This document shows positions 1-6,567 of a DNA stretch of 64,000 bases, in pieces. The stretch is from positions 1,426,001 through 1,490,000 of the forward strand of contig NZ_CM001441.1 of assembly GCF_000244895.1 (NCBI RefSeq). Direction: 5' to 3'. The notes beneath the pieces are model-generated. The model was not told the DNA's origin. It saw only the letters and a list, made by a program, of their open reading frames with translations, and searched no databases. The position numbers were made by a program, and so were the translations under genes. This stretch comes from Desulfosporosinus youngiae DSM 17734 (GTDB taxonomy: Bacteria; Bacillota; Desulfitobacteriia; Desulfitobacteriales; Desulfitobacteriaceae). How positions within the stretch are numbered: the first letter of the stretch is position 1; every line of letters starts with the position of its first letter.

Positions 1-16
1 GCAAACAGGGGGGCGT

Positions 17-655
17 ATGACCAAAATAAAGATTTGCGGTCTGACTAGAGAGTGTGATATCGACGCGGTTAATGACGCTTATCCGGACTACGTCGGCTTT
101 GTGTTTGCAGACAGCAAACGGCGGATCACCCCCCAGGCTGCACTTAAACTTAGAGAGCGTCTTAGTAAAAGAATTCAGACCGTGGGTGTATTTGTCGATG
201 AGAGTATCGAGCAGATTGACGACATTTGTGCAAAGGGTATTATAGATGTCATTCAACTTCATGGGCATGAAAATCAGGCCTATATTGAACGGCTTCAAGA
301 GAAGCTTGGCAAACCTGTCATCAAGGCTGTCCGGGTGCGTTCCAGGGAAACCATTGAGGCAGCGGAGACATTGAACTGCAATTATCTCCTGCTGGATTCC
401 TATTCTGACAAGGGTGCCGGCGGAACAGGGGAGACCTTCGATTGGAAGGTTATCAACGAAGTCAGAACCCCTTTTTTCCTGGCAGGCGGACTCAATAGCC
501 TTAATATCTTGCAGGCAATCAGAACCGTTAAGCCGTTTGGAGTAGATATCAGCAGCGGTGTAGAAATCGATGGGTTTAAGGATAGAGACAAGATAGCAGA
601 AATAGTGGACTTAATAAGAAAGGAAACAGGAGGAGGAGAAACAGGGGAACAATGA
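17..655 (+). CDS. trpF: phosphoribosylanthranilate isomerase TrpF
   Basis: Converts N-(5'-phosphoribosyl)anthranilate to the carboxyphenylamino-deoxyribulose phosphate in cytoplasmic tryptophan synthesis. The N-terminus KIKICGLTR with its catalytic Cys, the QLHGHE stretch, and the C-terminal LAGGLN and GVDISSGVE phosphate-binding loops are all visible, and the (beta/alpha)8-barrel length is about right. The ATG follows a GGGGGG Shine-Dalgarno run. The other trp genes in the window (trpB, trpA) are 20 kb away, so trpF probably ends an operon that lies mostly before the window. The last roughly ten residues (ETGGGETGEQ) are unusual: they are encoded by a palindromic repeat that overlaps the stop codon. 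The family assignment is secure. Confidence 0.96.
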   Translation: MTKIKICGLTRECDIDAVNDAYPDYVGFVFADSKRRITPQAALKLRERLSKRIQTVGVFVDESIEQIDDICAKGIIDVIQLHGHENQAYIERLQEKLGKPVIKAVRVRSRETIEAAETLNCNYLLLDSYSDKGAGGTGETFDWKVINEVRTPFFLAGGLNSLNILQAIRTVKPFGVDISSGVEIDGFKDRDKIAEIVDLIRKETGGGETGEQ

Positions 656-672
656 ACCTGTCCCCTTGTTTC
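638..672. repeat. GGGACAGGT-type palindrome overlapping trpF stop
   Basis: GAAACAGGGGA pairs with TCCCCTTGTTTC and encloses GAACCTGTCCCC. The same vocabulary (AAACAG, GGGACAGGT, CCTGTCCC) recurs at 3670, 13851 and 14339. It lies across the trpF stop codon and may act as a terminator. Confidence 0.6.
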
Positions 673-795
673 AAACATGAAATTGTGTCTTTTAATTCAC
701 CGTGCTTTGATCGATATTTATTGAAAAGTTGACGATTGATCGCTTATTTATTTGAGAAATAGAAACGCCCTCAAGCCATTGAGGAGGACGAGAAC

Positions 796-864
796 ATGGG
801 TGTTGCTCCAAAAGACCAAGGATATAGAGAAACATCATTGTCATTACAAAAACTAAAAAACTAA
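796..864 (+). CDS. possible 22-residue leader or gene fragment
   Basis: An ATG preceded by GAGGAGG opens a 22-codon frame starting MGVAPKDQGYRE. The ribosome binding site is good but the peptide matches no family I know. It could be a leader peptide or the 5' tip of a gene lost when the neighbouring mobile remnant formed. Support is weak. Confidence 0.2.
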   Translation: MGVAPKDQGYRETSLSLQKLKN

Positions 865-949
865 AGACATCTCTGTTCGTCCAGTGACAATTAAGATGGA
901 AAATTTCTCCCGCTCATCTTCTGGAATCCCCAGCAGGAGAAGGGCCTGG

Positions 950-991
950 CAGCAGGTCAAATTCGTCTGCGCCGACGAATTTGACCTGCTG
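950..991. repeat. perfect 18-bp inverted repeat
   Basis: CAGCAGGTCAAATTCGTC (950-967) is followed by TGCGCC and its exact reverse complement (974-991). No T-run follows, so it is not a standard terminator. It sits in a 680-bp stretch without a convincing gene. Confidence 0.7.
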
Positions 992-1174
992 TCGTTATCG
1001 CCGGAAGTAACAGTTGATCTCCGTATTCTTCAAAGAGCTGCATCAGCCTGTGGCTGTTTGCCGGGAATAGCTTTAATAGTTTTAATTACAGTATACGTAG
1101 ACGGGCTTCGGATAGTGCAGTACATAGAAGATCAATCTCACTGCGATTCCTGTATATTATGGCAGTAAGAGTGA

Positions 1175-1265
1175 ATTCGTTTAGCTAAGCCGAACATCGC
1201 GGCTTCGACGAACTCTCCGCTGGAGAGTATCGAGCCGGCACTCCCACTTGCAGAAATGGGAGTCT
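1175..1265 (+). mobile_element. IS200/IS605-like 3' end remnant
   Basis: The segment GCTAAGCCGAACATCGCGGC, then CGGCTTCGACGAAC, a stem ACTCTCCGCTGGAGAGT, and a terminal hairpin ACTCCCA..TGGGAGT resembles the folded 3' ends (omega-RNA region and right-end hairpin) of TnpB-carrying IS200/IS605 elements. This recognition is from memory of that layout. No TnpB reading frame is intact upstream, so at most a decayed remnant is present. Confidence 0.4.
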
Positions 1266-1283
1266 CACGTTAGGAAAAAATTT

Positions 1284-1327
1284 AAAACCCCAAAAGTGAT
1301 AACACGTAGGATCACTTTTGGGGTTTT
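1284..1327. terminator. rho-independent terminator, 17-bp stem
   Basis: AAAACCCCAAAAGTGAT (1284-1300) pairs perfectly with 1311-1327 around a 10-base loop. The stem ends in T-runs on both strands. It sits just past the stop of the minus-strand SPFH gene. Confidence 0.85.
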
Positions 1328-1343
1328 AGTATGTTTAAGGGTT

Positions 1344-2180
1344 TTATTGAGCGCTATTGACATCGACAAACGGAACAGCGCCTCCGGTAACATTCGGGAG
1401 TTTGCCATCCCATTTTTCAATGGCTTTAATCTGTGCTTCAATTTCTCTGAGTTTAACAAGTTCTGTAGTCACTTCTTGTTTTTGGAGTCGAAGAGATTCT
1501 GCTTCAGCTTTTGCCTGTTCAATTTTTTGCTTAGCTTCGATTTCAATTCTTTGAAGATCTAGATTAGCCTTTAGAGCTTGCTGCTCAGCAATTTGTTTTT
1601 GCTCAATCGCATTGTTGAATTCCTCACTAAATTTGAATTCAGTAATGTTAATTTCATCAAGAATCATATAATAGGTAGCTAATTTTAAGGCGAGAGTTTC
1701 TTTAATTTTAGCACTAACCTCGGAACGCTTGGAGATCAACTCTTCAGCAGTGTATTGGGCAGTTATGGCTTTTACCGCTTCTCCAATGGCGGGATCAACA
1801 ATTCGTTCTCCATAGGCTAACCCTACATTCTGATAAAGCTTATTTACTTGATTTGGCTCAAGGTGAAAGTTAACAGCGACTGTTGTGGTGACGATTTGCA
1901 GGTCCTTCGAAGCGGCCGTTTGATCGGATTGAGACTTTTGAACTCGTACATCAACATGTACCACGTCTTGAATGAAAGGGATCTTAAAATGAAGACCTTC
2001 AGTTAATACAACCGGACGGACTGCTCCTAATTGAAGAACGATTCCTCTTTGGCCTGCATTAATAATGACAAATGCATTCAGCGTTACAATAAGAAGAATC
2101 AGTGCAACAAGGCCAAACGTGATGAGGCCTTTACTCATTTTAAATTTAGGAACCATGTTAATAACTTTTCCAGAATCCAA
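1344..2180 (-). CDS. SPFH/prohibitin-family membrane protein
   Basis: A prohibitin/HflC-like protein of 278 residues. One N-terminal membrane segment (about residues 18-40, GLITFGLVALILLIVTL) is followed by the SPFH domain with AGQRGIVLQLGAV near 47. The C-terminal half is rich in E, K, Q and A and should form a long coiled coil (about 165-255). Such proteins make membrane-bound oligomeric rings that scaffold proteases or microdomains. The substrate here is unknown. The TTG start is chosen because AGGAGG lies 7 bases upstream, while the next in-frame ATG (codon 9) has no ribosome binding site. It is transcribed alone and ends at a strong hairpin. Confidence 0.88.
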   Translation of the reverse strand: MDSGKVINMVPKFKMSKGLITFGLVALILLIVTLNAFVIINAGQRGIVLQLGAVRPVVLTEGLHFKIPFIQDVVHVDVRVQKSQSDQTAASKDLQIVTTTVAVNFHLEPNQVNKLYQNVGLAYGERIVDPAIGEAVKAITAQYTAEELISKRSEVSAKIKETLALKLATYYMILDEINITEFKFSEEFNNAIEQKQIAEQQALKANLDLQRIEIEAKQKIEQAKAEAESLRLQKQEVTTELVKLREIEAQIKAIEKWDGKLPNVTGGAVPFVDVNSAQ

Positions 2181-2292
2181 ATCGCTTCCTCCTCTTACGT
2201 TTAATTGTGAAGAATATTACTTCTATACTTACTATACCTTACGCTGCTAGTAAAATGCTATGCTAAATCTGGATTTTTCGCATGAAAATATC

Positions 2293-2332
2293 AAAAACCG
2301 GAGTATCCCCGGCGATAGGGAACTCCAGTTTT
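2293..2332. terminator. imperfect hairpin, possible terminator
   Basis: AAAACCGGAGT and ACTCCAGTTTT form an imperfect stem around CCCCGGCGATAGGG in the gap between the SPFH and anti-sigma genes. It could end transcription of the minus-strand sigma operon, but it is weaker than other terminators here. Confidence 0.4.
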
Positions 2333-2394
2333 CGTATATCTACAGTCACATTAAGCTAAAGGCATCTCTCATGTTACACTTCCTTAATGTCACT

Positions 2395-2438
2395 GAAAAT
2401 ACGGAAATCATCAGAAGCTTAGAGGAGGGATAACGAAT
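2395..2438 (+). pseudogene. 3' tip of an ABC-transporter ATPase gene (remnant)
   Basis: This stretch repeats almost base for base the last codons of the ABC ATPase gene at 11451-11493, including TCATCAGAAGCTTAGAGGAG, the TAA stop and the ribosome binding site of the following gene. Read on the plus strand it encodes ENTEIIRSLEEG then stop, against ENAELIRSLEEG in the intact gene. No permease follows, so it is the scar of a lost or recombined paralogous operon. Confidence 0.6.
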
Positions 2439-2452
2439 TAATTCCTTTGCCA

Positions 2453-2824
2453 TCAGCGTCTGCGCCAAGCGGCTCTCACGCCAAGCACCATCAAGCTTAT
2501 CATCAGCAGGATACCAATTAGCGCAGCGCCGGGCGCGTCATCGGTTTCCCCAATGTAAATGCCAGCGATGCCAATCAATACACCGATGACAAAAAGACAG
2601 ACAGCGATGCACCACGCCTTGCACCTAACTTTCTTCAAAAAGTCCACCTCTTTATCTGTTGTTGGCGGCAGTGGTGTCTGGACAGGGGATTTCATCTTTT
2701 CGTAGTCTGAGCGGCAGTCGTCACATTCCTTCAAATGCTGTTCGACCTCCGCTGTCGTTTCTTCGCCGAGCAGTCCGTCGACATAACCCGGCAATAAGTC
2801 TTTGACGATATAGCATTTCAGCAT
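2453..2824 (-). CDS. zinc-finger anti-sigma factor (RsiW-like)
   Basis: A 123-residue membrane anti-sigma factor. The N-terminal zf-HC2 zinc finger is visible as HLKECDDCRSDY (His, Cys, Cys) about residues 30-41. Two membrane segments follow (about 70-92 and 100-117) and the C-terminus is basic (RAAWRRR). It should hold the sigma factor encoded immediately upstream inactive at the membrane. Its ATG overlaps the end of the sigma gene by a few bases, so the two are translationally coupled. The releasing signal is unknown. Confidence 0.88.
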   Translation of the reverse strand: MLKCYIVKDLLPGYVDGLLGEETTAEVEQHLKECDDCRSDYEKMKSPVQTPLPPTTDKEVDFLKKVRCKAWCIAVCLFVIGVLIGIAGIYIGETDDAPGAALIGILLMISLMVLGVRAAWRRR

Positions 2825-3300
2825 GACAACACCCCCATTATTTTTTGCTTTGCCCTATAAAAAGTTGTCCGCGCCCAGTTTTCGCTTTTGCCAAGGACTT
2901 CCCCGATTTCCGAAAAGGAGAACTCGCCGGAAAGCCTCATATGGACAACTTCTCTCATCGGTTCGCTCAAGGTGTGGATTGCCTTATATAAGGATAACTT
3001 ATCACGGGCCAGCAGAGCAGATTGTTCGGGCGTTGACGAGTCGGGTATATCTTCAGTCAGTTCTTGCGCGGTCTGCCGGTTTCGTTTCCGCAATTCTTGA
3101 TACCAGACGTGCTTAGCAATCTGACAGAGCCAAACCGATATTTTACAGATGCCATCATATTTGTCGATAGAATAGACGGCGCGATAGAAAGTTTCCTGAG
3201 TCAGTTCTTCCGCCGTATCCGCATCGTGAGACAGGGAGAGCAAGAACTTGTACACGCTTCGGGCGTGTTCTTTGTATATTTCTTCAATGCGGTCACTCAC
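2818..3300 (-). CDS. ECF-type RNA polymerase sigma factor
   Basis: A sigma-70 family extracytoplasmic-function factor of about 160 residues. Region 2 is seen in HDADTAEELTQETFYRAVYS and CKISVWLCQIAKH. Region 4 is seen in LSEPMREVVHMRLSGEFSFS and GEVLGKSENWARTTFYRAK, a helix-turn-helix for -35 recognition. The start is the GTG at 3300. A TTG six codons upstream contains the AAAGGAGG ribosome binding site itself and cannot be the start. It forms an operon with the zinc-finger anti-sigma gene. The upstream DNA (about 3335-3360, minus strand) has a GAAAC..CGTTTTCGG pattern that could be an autoregulated ECF promoter, unverified. Confidence 0.92.
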   Translation of the reverse strand: MSDRIEEIYKEHARSVYKFLLSLSHDADTAEELTQETFYRAVYSIDKYDGICKISVWLCQIAKHVWYQELRKRNRQTAQELTEDIPDSSTPEQSALLARDKLSLYKAIHTLSEPMREVVHMRLSGEFSFSEIGEVLGKSENWARTTFYRAKQKIMGVLSC

Positions 3301-3599
3301 TAGCTCGCCTCCTTTCAATCGGTTCTACTTATATATCCCGAAAACGATTGTTTCGTTACGGAGGAAAGAATTATTTTGAACAAAAGCAGAGAGAAATAGT
3401 TCTTCCGCTCAATACTCTGTCTTTTATAAAGTTCTGATTTTGCTAAATGAGTATTATACTCATTATCCGTATAATCTATTGTTTTGAATCATCCTCATAC
3501 TCTTTGATTTTTATTGACAGTAGCTGTTATATTCTTATATCGCATTTCAACGAATTCCAAAACAGAAAAGAAGCCGGGAAAGTATGCGAGCAATAGCAA

Positions 3600-3628
3600 A
3601 GGCAGACAGCTTAATCTGCTGTCTGCCT
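3600..3628. terminator. 11-bp perfect hairpin
   Basis: AGGCAGACAGC (3600-3610) and GCTGTCTGCCT (3618-3628) pair around TTAATCT. It lies downstream of rubrerythrin on the minus strand and between divergent units. It is plausibly a terminator although the T-run is poor. The rest of the 3319-3719 gap shows no gene. Confidence 0.5.
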
Positions 3629-3669
3629 CGCTAAATTACCTATGGTTCACATTATGTTCCTATGGGAAA

Positions 3670-3706
3670 GGACAGGTTCGTCGTCTATGAAACAACGAAC
3701 CTGTCC
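3670..3706. repeat. GGACAGGTTCGT palindrome at rubrerythrin 3' end
   Basis: GGACAGGTTCGT (3670-3681) and ACGAACCTGTCC (3695-3706) pair, followed by CTCTGTTTC. It belongs to the same palindrome family as the elements at 638 and 14339. It sits 14 bases past the rubrerythrin stop. Confidence 0.65.
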
Positions 3707-3719
3707 CTCTGTTTCGCTA

Positions 3720-4265
3720 TTATTTGAAGTAACGGTCAAGCAATCCTTTGAAGGCTTTACCGTGACGGGCTTCATCTTTACACATTTCGTGAACGGTATC
3801 ATGTATCGCATCCAAATTCAGCTTTTTGGCTAATGTGGCAAGGTCTTTCTTACCTTGAGTCGCACCAAATTCTGCATCTACCCGCAGTTGCAGGTTCTTC
3901 TTAGTATCTGCACAAACGACTTCGCCTAGAAGTTCAGCAAATTTGGCAGCATGTTCTGCTTCTTCCCAGGCAATTCGTTTGTAAGCTTCAGCGACTTCAG
4001 GATAACCTTCCCGATCCGCTTGGCGGCTCATTGCCAGATACATACCGATTTCTGTACACTCACCGGTGAAATTAGCTCTCAATCCTTCAAGGACTTCCGG
4101 ATCAACTCCTTGGGCGATTCCTACTTTATGTTCATCAGCCCACTCCAGAACTCCTTCGACTTTTTCTGAGAACTTATCCTTCGCTGCCTTACATTGTGGG
4201 CACTGATCGGGAGCCTCATTTCCTTCATAGATGTACCCGCAGATAGCACAAACAAATTTCTTCAT
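3720..4265 (-). CDS. reverse rubrerythrin (N-terminal rubredoxin domain)
   Basis: A non-heme diiron peroxidase that reduces hydrogen peroxide in anaerobes using electrons from NADH via small electron carriers. The domain order is reversed relative to classical rubrerythrin. The rubredoxin domain comes first ([14 protein letters not shown], two CxxC iron ligands, residues 6-37). The ferritin-like diiron domain follows, with glutamates in TGECTE, WEEAEHA and [10 protein letters not shown]. The start is the ATG at 4265 with AGGAG 9 bases upstream. The in-frame ATG three codons earlier overlaps that site. A consensus promoter overlapped by a PerR-like box lies upstream, which fits peroxide induction. 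Confidence 0.93.
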   Translation of the reverse strand: MKKFVCAICGYIYEGNEAPDQCPQCKAAKDKFSEKVEGVLEWADEHKVGIAQGVDPEVLEGLRANFTGECTEIGMYLAMSRQADREGYPEVAEAYKRIAWEEAEHAAKFAELLGEVVCADTKKNLQLRVDAEFGATQGKKDLATLAKKLNLDAIHDTVHEMCKDEARHGKAFKGLLDRYFK

Positions 4266-4332
4266 TAAAAACATCTCCTATCTCAATTTCTTATTTATTT
4301 TGGGTTAGCGCTTGTGTTTGTTTACATTTATT

Positions 4333-4360
4333 ATTATATTATAATTATTATAGATGTCAA
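4333..4360 (-). promoter_or_regulatory. sigma-A promoter with overlapping PerR-like box
   Basis: On the minus strand TTGACA (4360-4355), a 16-base spacer and TATAAT (4338-4333) give a near-perfect vegetative promoter for the rubrerythrin gene. The spacer contains CTATAATAATTATAA (4353-4339), which matches the known PerR box TTATAATNATTATAA in all but the first base. Peroxide derepression is inferred from this match. The rest of the 4275-4597 gap is AT-rich with no gene seen. Confidence 0.7.
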
Positions 4361-4597
4361 GGACTTTTTAAAAAAACTAATAAAAAAAATTAGTCCTAGA
4401 CACCAGCTTTGGGACGTAATAACCTTAATCCGCTCTGGTGATGTAGAATTTGCCAGAGGATATGCTCCAGCGCGTAATTTTTCCAGAAACTTATACAAAT
4501 AAAAATAAGACCTTTGCCTTACCCTCAAGGGTGCTGCAAAGTCAATATCAACGATACTTGGTCTCTGGTCCGGTAATTATTTTTCCTCTTCCTCTGA

Positions 4598-4801
4598 TTA
4601 CATTTCCTTAATGTCACTAATAGCTGTCTCTGCTCCGCAACTCGGGCAGATGTAATGATATCCGGGGATGCTCATCTCGATGGATTCAATATCATTGTCA
4701 CTAAAGTCATTGATTTTGTTCATGCCCAATTCCTTTAAGGTGGCTGAGTCCCACTCAATCCCAGAATGAACAGTATTGCAGTAAGGGCATTTATAATTCA
4801 T
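4598..4801 (-). CDS. small zinc-ribbon protein, unknown function
   Basis: A 67-69 residue protein with two CxxC knuckles (CPYC near the N-terminus, CPSC near residue 57), most likely one zinc ribbon. I do not recognise a named family. The ATG at 4801 is preferred because GAGAG lies 6 bases upstream. The ATG two codons earlier directly abuts that site. It follows the DUF3793-like gene at short distance and may be co-transcribed with it. Confidence 0.6.
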   Translation of the reverse strand: MNYKCPYCNTVHSGIEWDSATLKELGMNKINDFSDNDIESIEMSIPGYHYICPSCGAETAISDIKEM

Positions 4802-4823
4802 AATCATCTCTCGCTTTCAATGG

Positions 4824-5417
4824 TTAATCAATATCACCGGCTAATTTTCTCATCATACTTCGAGCTTGCCTGTACTTTTCATAGATTTCATTAGACGGAG
4901 TTTCCTCTCCATAAATCCGCCAGCCTTGAGTTCTCTTATAGGGAAGGGGCAGAAGTCCCATGAAACCCAAGACATCCTTCAATGGATAGCCTAAGAAAAC
5001 TCCGACCTCATGAGGGAATGCCAGAGATGTTATTCTATGCTTTAGAAAACTCAGATAGGCGTTTAGGGAATATTGCTTAGGATAGCTTAAGGTTTTTAGA
5101 AATTCTTGAATTGGCTTTTGCCGCAATACAGAATCAAGCAGCTCTTTTTGATAAAAAATCACTTGCAGCCGTCCGTTTAGTTTACGGATAGTCTTGATCT
5201 GCAGGGCTTTTGGTTGGGTAAATAATCCTTTGAATTCCTTCCAGGCTGTTTCATTCTCTAAGGATACATTTAGGAGCACAGATGGTTTAAACCTCAAGAC
5301 AAGAGGGGCAAGGCTCTCGACGAGAAAGAGATGCTTATGCTGATTGGTTTTGTTTTTAGCCCAGTCTATTAGTTCCGTCAAATGCTTAGTGTCAAGATGA
5401 TCCATCTGTTCCGGCAT
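4824..5417 (-). CDS. DUF3793 family protein
   Basis: About 197 residues. The C-terminal FPHEVGVFLGYPLKDVLGFM stretch and the following IYGEETPSNEIYEKY are typical of DUF3793, a family common in anaerobic Firmicutes with no assigned function. The protein is soluble and predicted mostly helical. The start is ATG 5417 (MPEQMDHL) behind AAGGAG at good spacing. The longer upstream frame has no ribosome binding site. Family naming is from memory of the conserved motif. Confidence 0.78.
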   Translation of the reverse strand: MPEQMDHLDTKHLTELIDWAKNKTNQHKHLFLVESLAPLVLRFKPSVLLNVSLENETAWKEFKGLFTQPKALQIKTIRKLNGRLQVIFYQKELLDSVLRQKPIQEFLKTLSYPKQYSLNAYLSFLKHRITSLAFPHEVGVFLGYPLKDVLGFMGLLPLPYKRTQGWRIYGEETPSNEIYEKYRQARSMMRKLAGDID

Positions 5418-5717
5418 GTTGATCTCCTTATAACAATTTGTCGCTAACATTAGTATTTTTTAACAGTCAGACCTTATTTATTCCTTTTAGTGTTAATTGT
5501 CAGCAGCGATACAAAAAATCACTTAATTGTTTGTAGCTTTATACAAAGGCTTTCTATTCAATTACCAAGAACTATTAGGTATGATAGTATTAGTGATAAC
5601 AATAACAGCTCATTTTACCAATCCATGAATTATAGTTAAGAGTTAAGCTCTTATAAACAACTAACCTACTTGAGTTGGTGAAAACAATCACAAATAGGAC
5701 TATGGAGGATGACTTAA

Positions 5718-6392
5718 TTGATGATTGATAACAATGAAGAACTAAGCCTCTTAGAAGTTCGGGAGTTAATCTACTCCATATTGGGCTCGGTCTTCCTTAC
5801 TCCTCCAAGCATTGACCAAGTCGATATCATTCTGGAGGAAAAGCTTTTTGAATCTTTTCCATTAGAATTAGACGCTGAGGTTTTTCGGCAAGGCTTAGAC
5901 CAGCTATGTCAGTGGGCTGCGAATATTACAGAAAGCAACAAAAATGAAGTCCTAACGGAGCTTAACGATGATTTTAATACGTTGTTTGTTGGACCTCATA
6001 AACTTAAAGCGCCGCCCTGGGAATCTGTTTATCGGTCTGAAGAAAAACTCACCTTTGACGCCATTACTCTGGAAGTGAGGGAATTTTACCGGCGTCATGG
6101 TTTAGAAGTTGCTAAGAAAAACATTGAACCTGATGATCATTTCGGGGCGGAGTTAGAATTTATGGCTGAGCTGATTGGTCGTCAGTATAAAGCCCTTGAG
6201 CTTAAGCACTATGAGGAAGCAAAACTTCTGATGGACGACCAAATCGAATTTTTAAGTGAGCACTTAGTAAAATGGGCCTTTGAATTTACTCAAGATGTTA
6301 TAAGTAATGCCCGTACAGATTATTTTGGTGGATTGGCACGTCTCGCTTCAGCTTATATACAATGGGACTTTGAACGTTTGAAAACGTCATAA
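5718..6392 (+). CDS. TorD/DmsD-family molybdoenzyme chaperone
   Basis: A cytoplasmic redox-enzyme maturation protein of 224 residues that binds the Tat signal and helps insert the molybdopterin cofactor into the reductase encoded next. The family core is visible: FNTLFVGPHKLKAPPWESVY, then EVREFYRRHGL and EPDDHFGAELEFM, corresponding to the conserved E.DH..EL.FM helix. GGAGG lies 9 bases before the TTG at 5718 and 12 before the ATG at 5721, so either may be used. Position directly upstream of dmsA supports the role. The 175 bases before dmsA hold no gene. Confidence 0.88.
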   Translation: MMIDNNEELSLLEVRELIYSILGSVFLTPPSIDQVDIILEEKLFESFPLELDAEVFRQGLDQLCQWAANITESNKNEVLTELNDDFNTLFVGPHKLKAPPWESVYRSEEKLTFDAITLEVREFYRRHGLEVAKKNIEPDDHFGAELEFMAELIGRQYKALELKHYEEAKLLMDDQIEFLSEHLVKWAFEFTQDVISNARTDYFGGLARLASAYIQWDFERLKTS

Positions 6393-6567
6393 AAAAGTTT
6401 TTAAGGATTTACAGCGGACTGGTTTTACAAAGTTAAGAGACTCAAGAAATGAGATATAAAACTAGTTGAGAAAAGACTGCTTAACAAAGAAAGAAAATTC
6501 GATAGGCTTGTAATCCAAGAGCCTAATCAGAATTTTCCTATAGAAGATTGCAAATGGAGGTTGAAAA

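Noticed and set aside
884-1168. 94-codon plus-strand open frame
   Set aside because: It spans the perfect inverted repeat, has no ribosome binding site, and its product has no recognisable pattern. It overlaps the mobile-element remnant.
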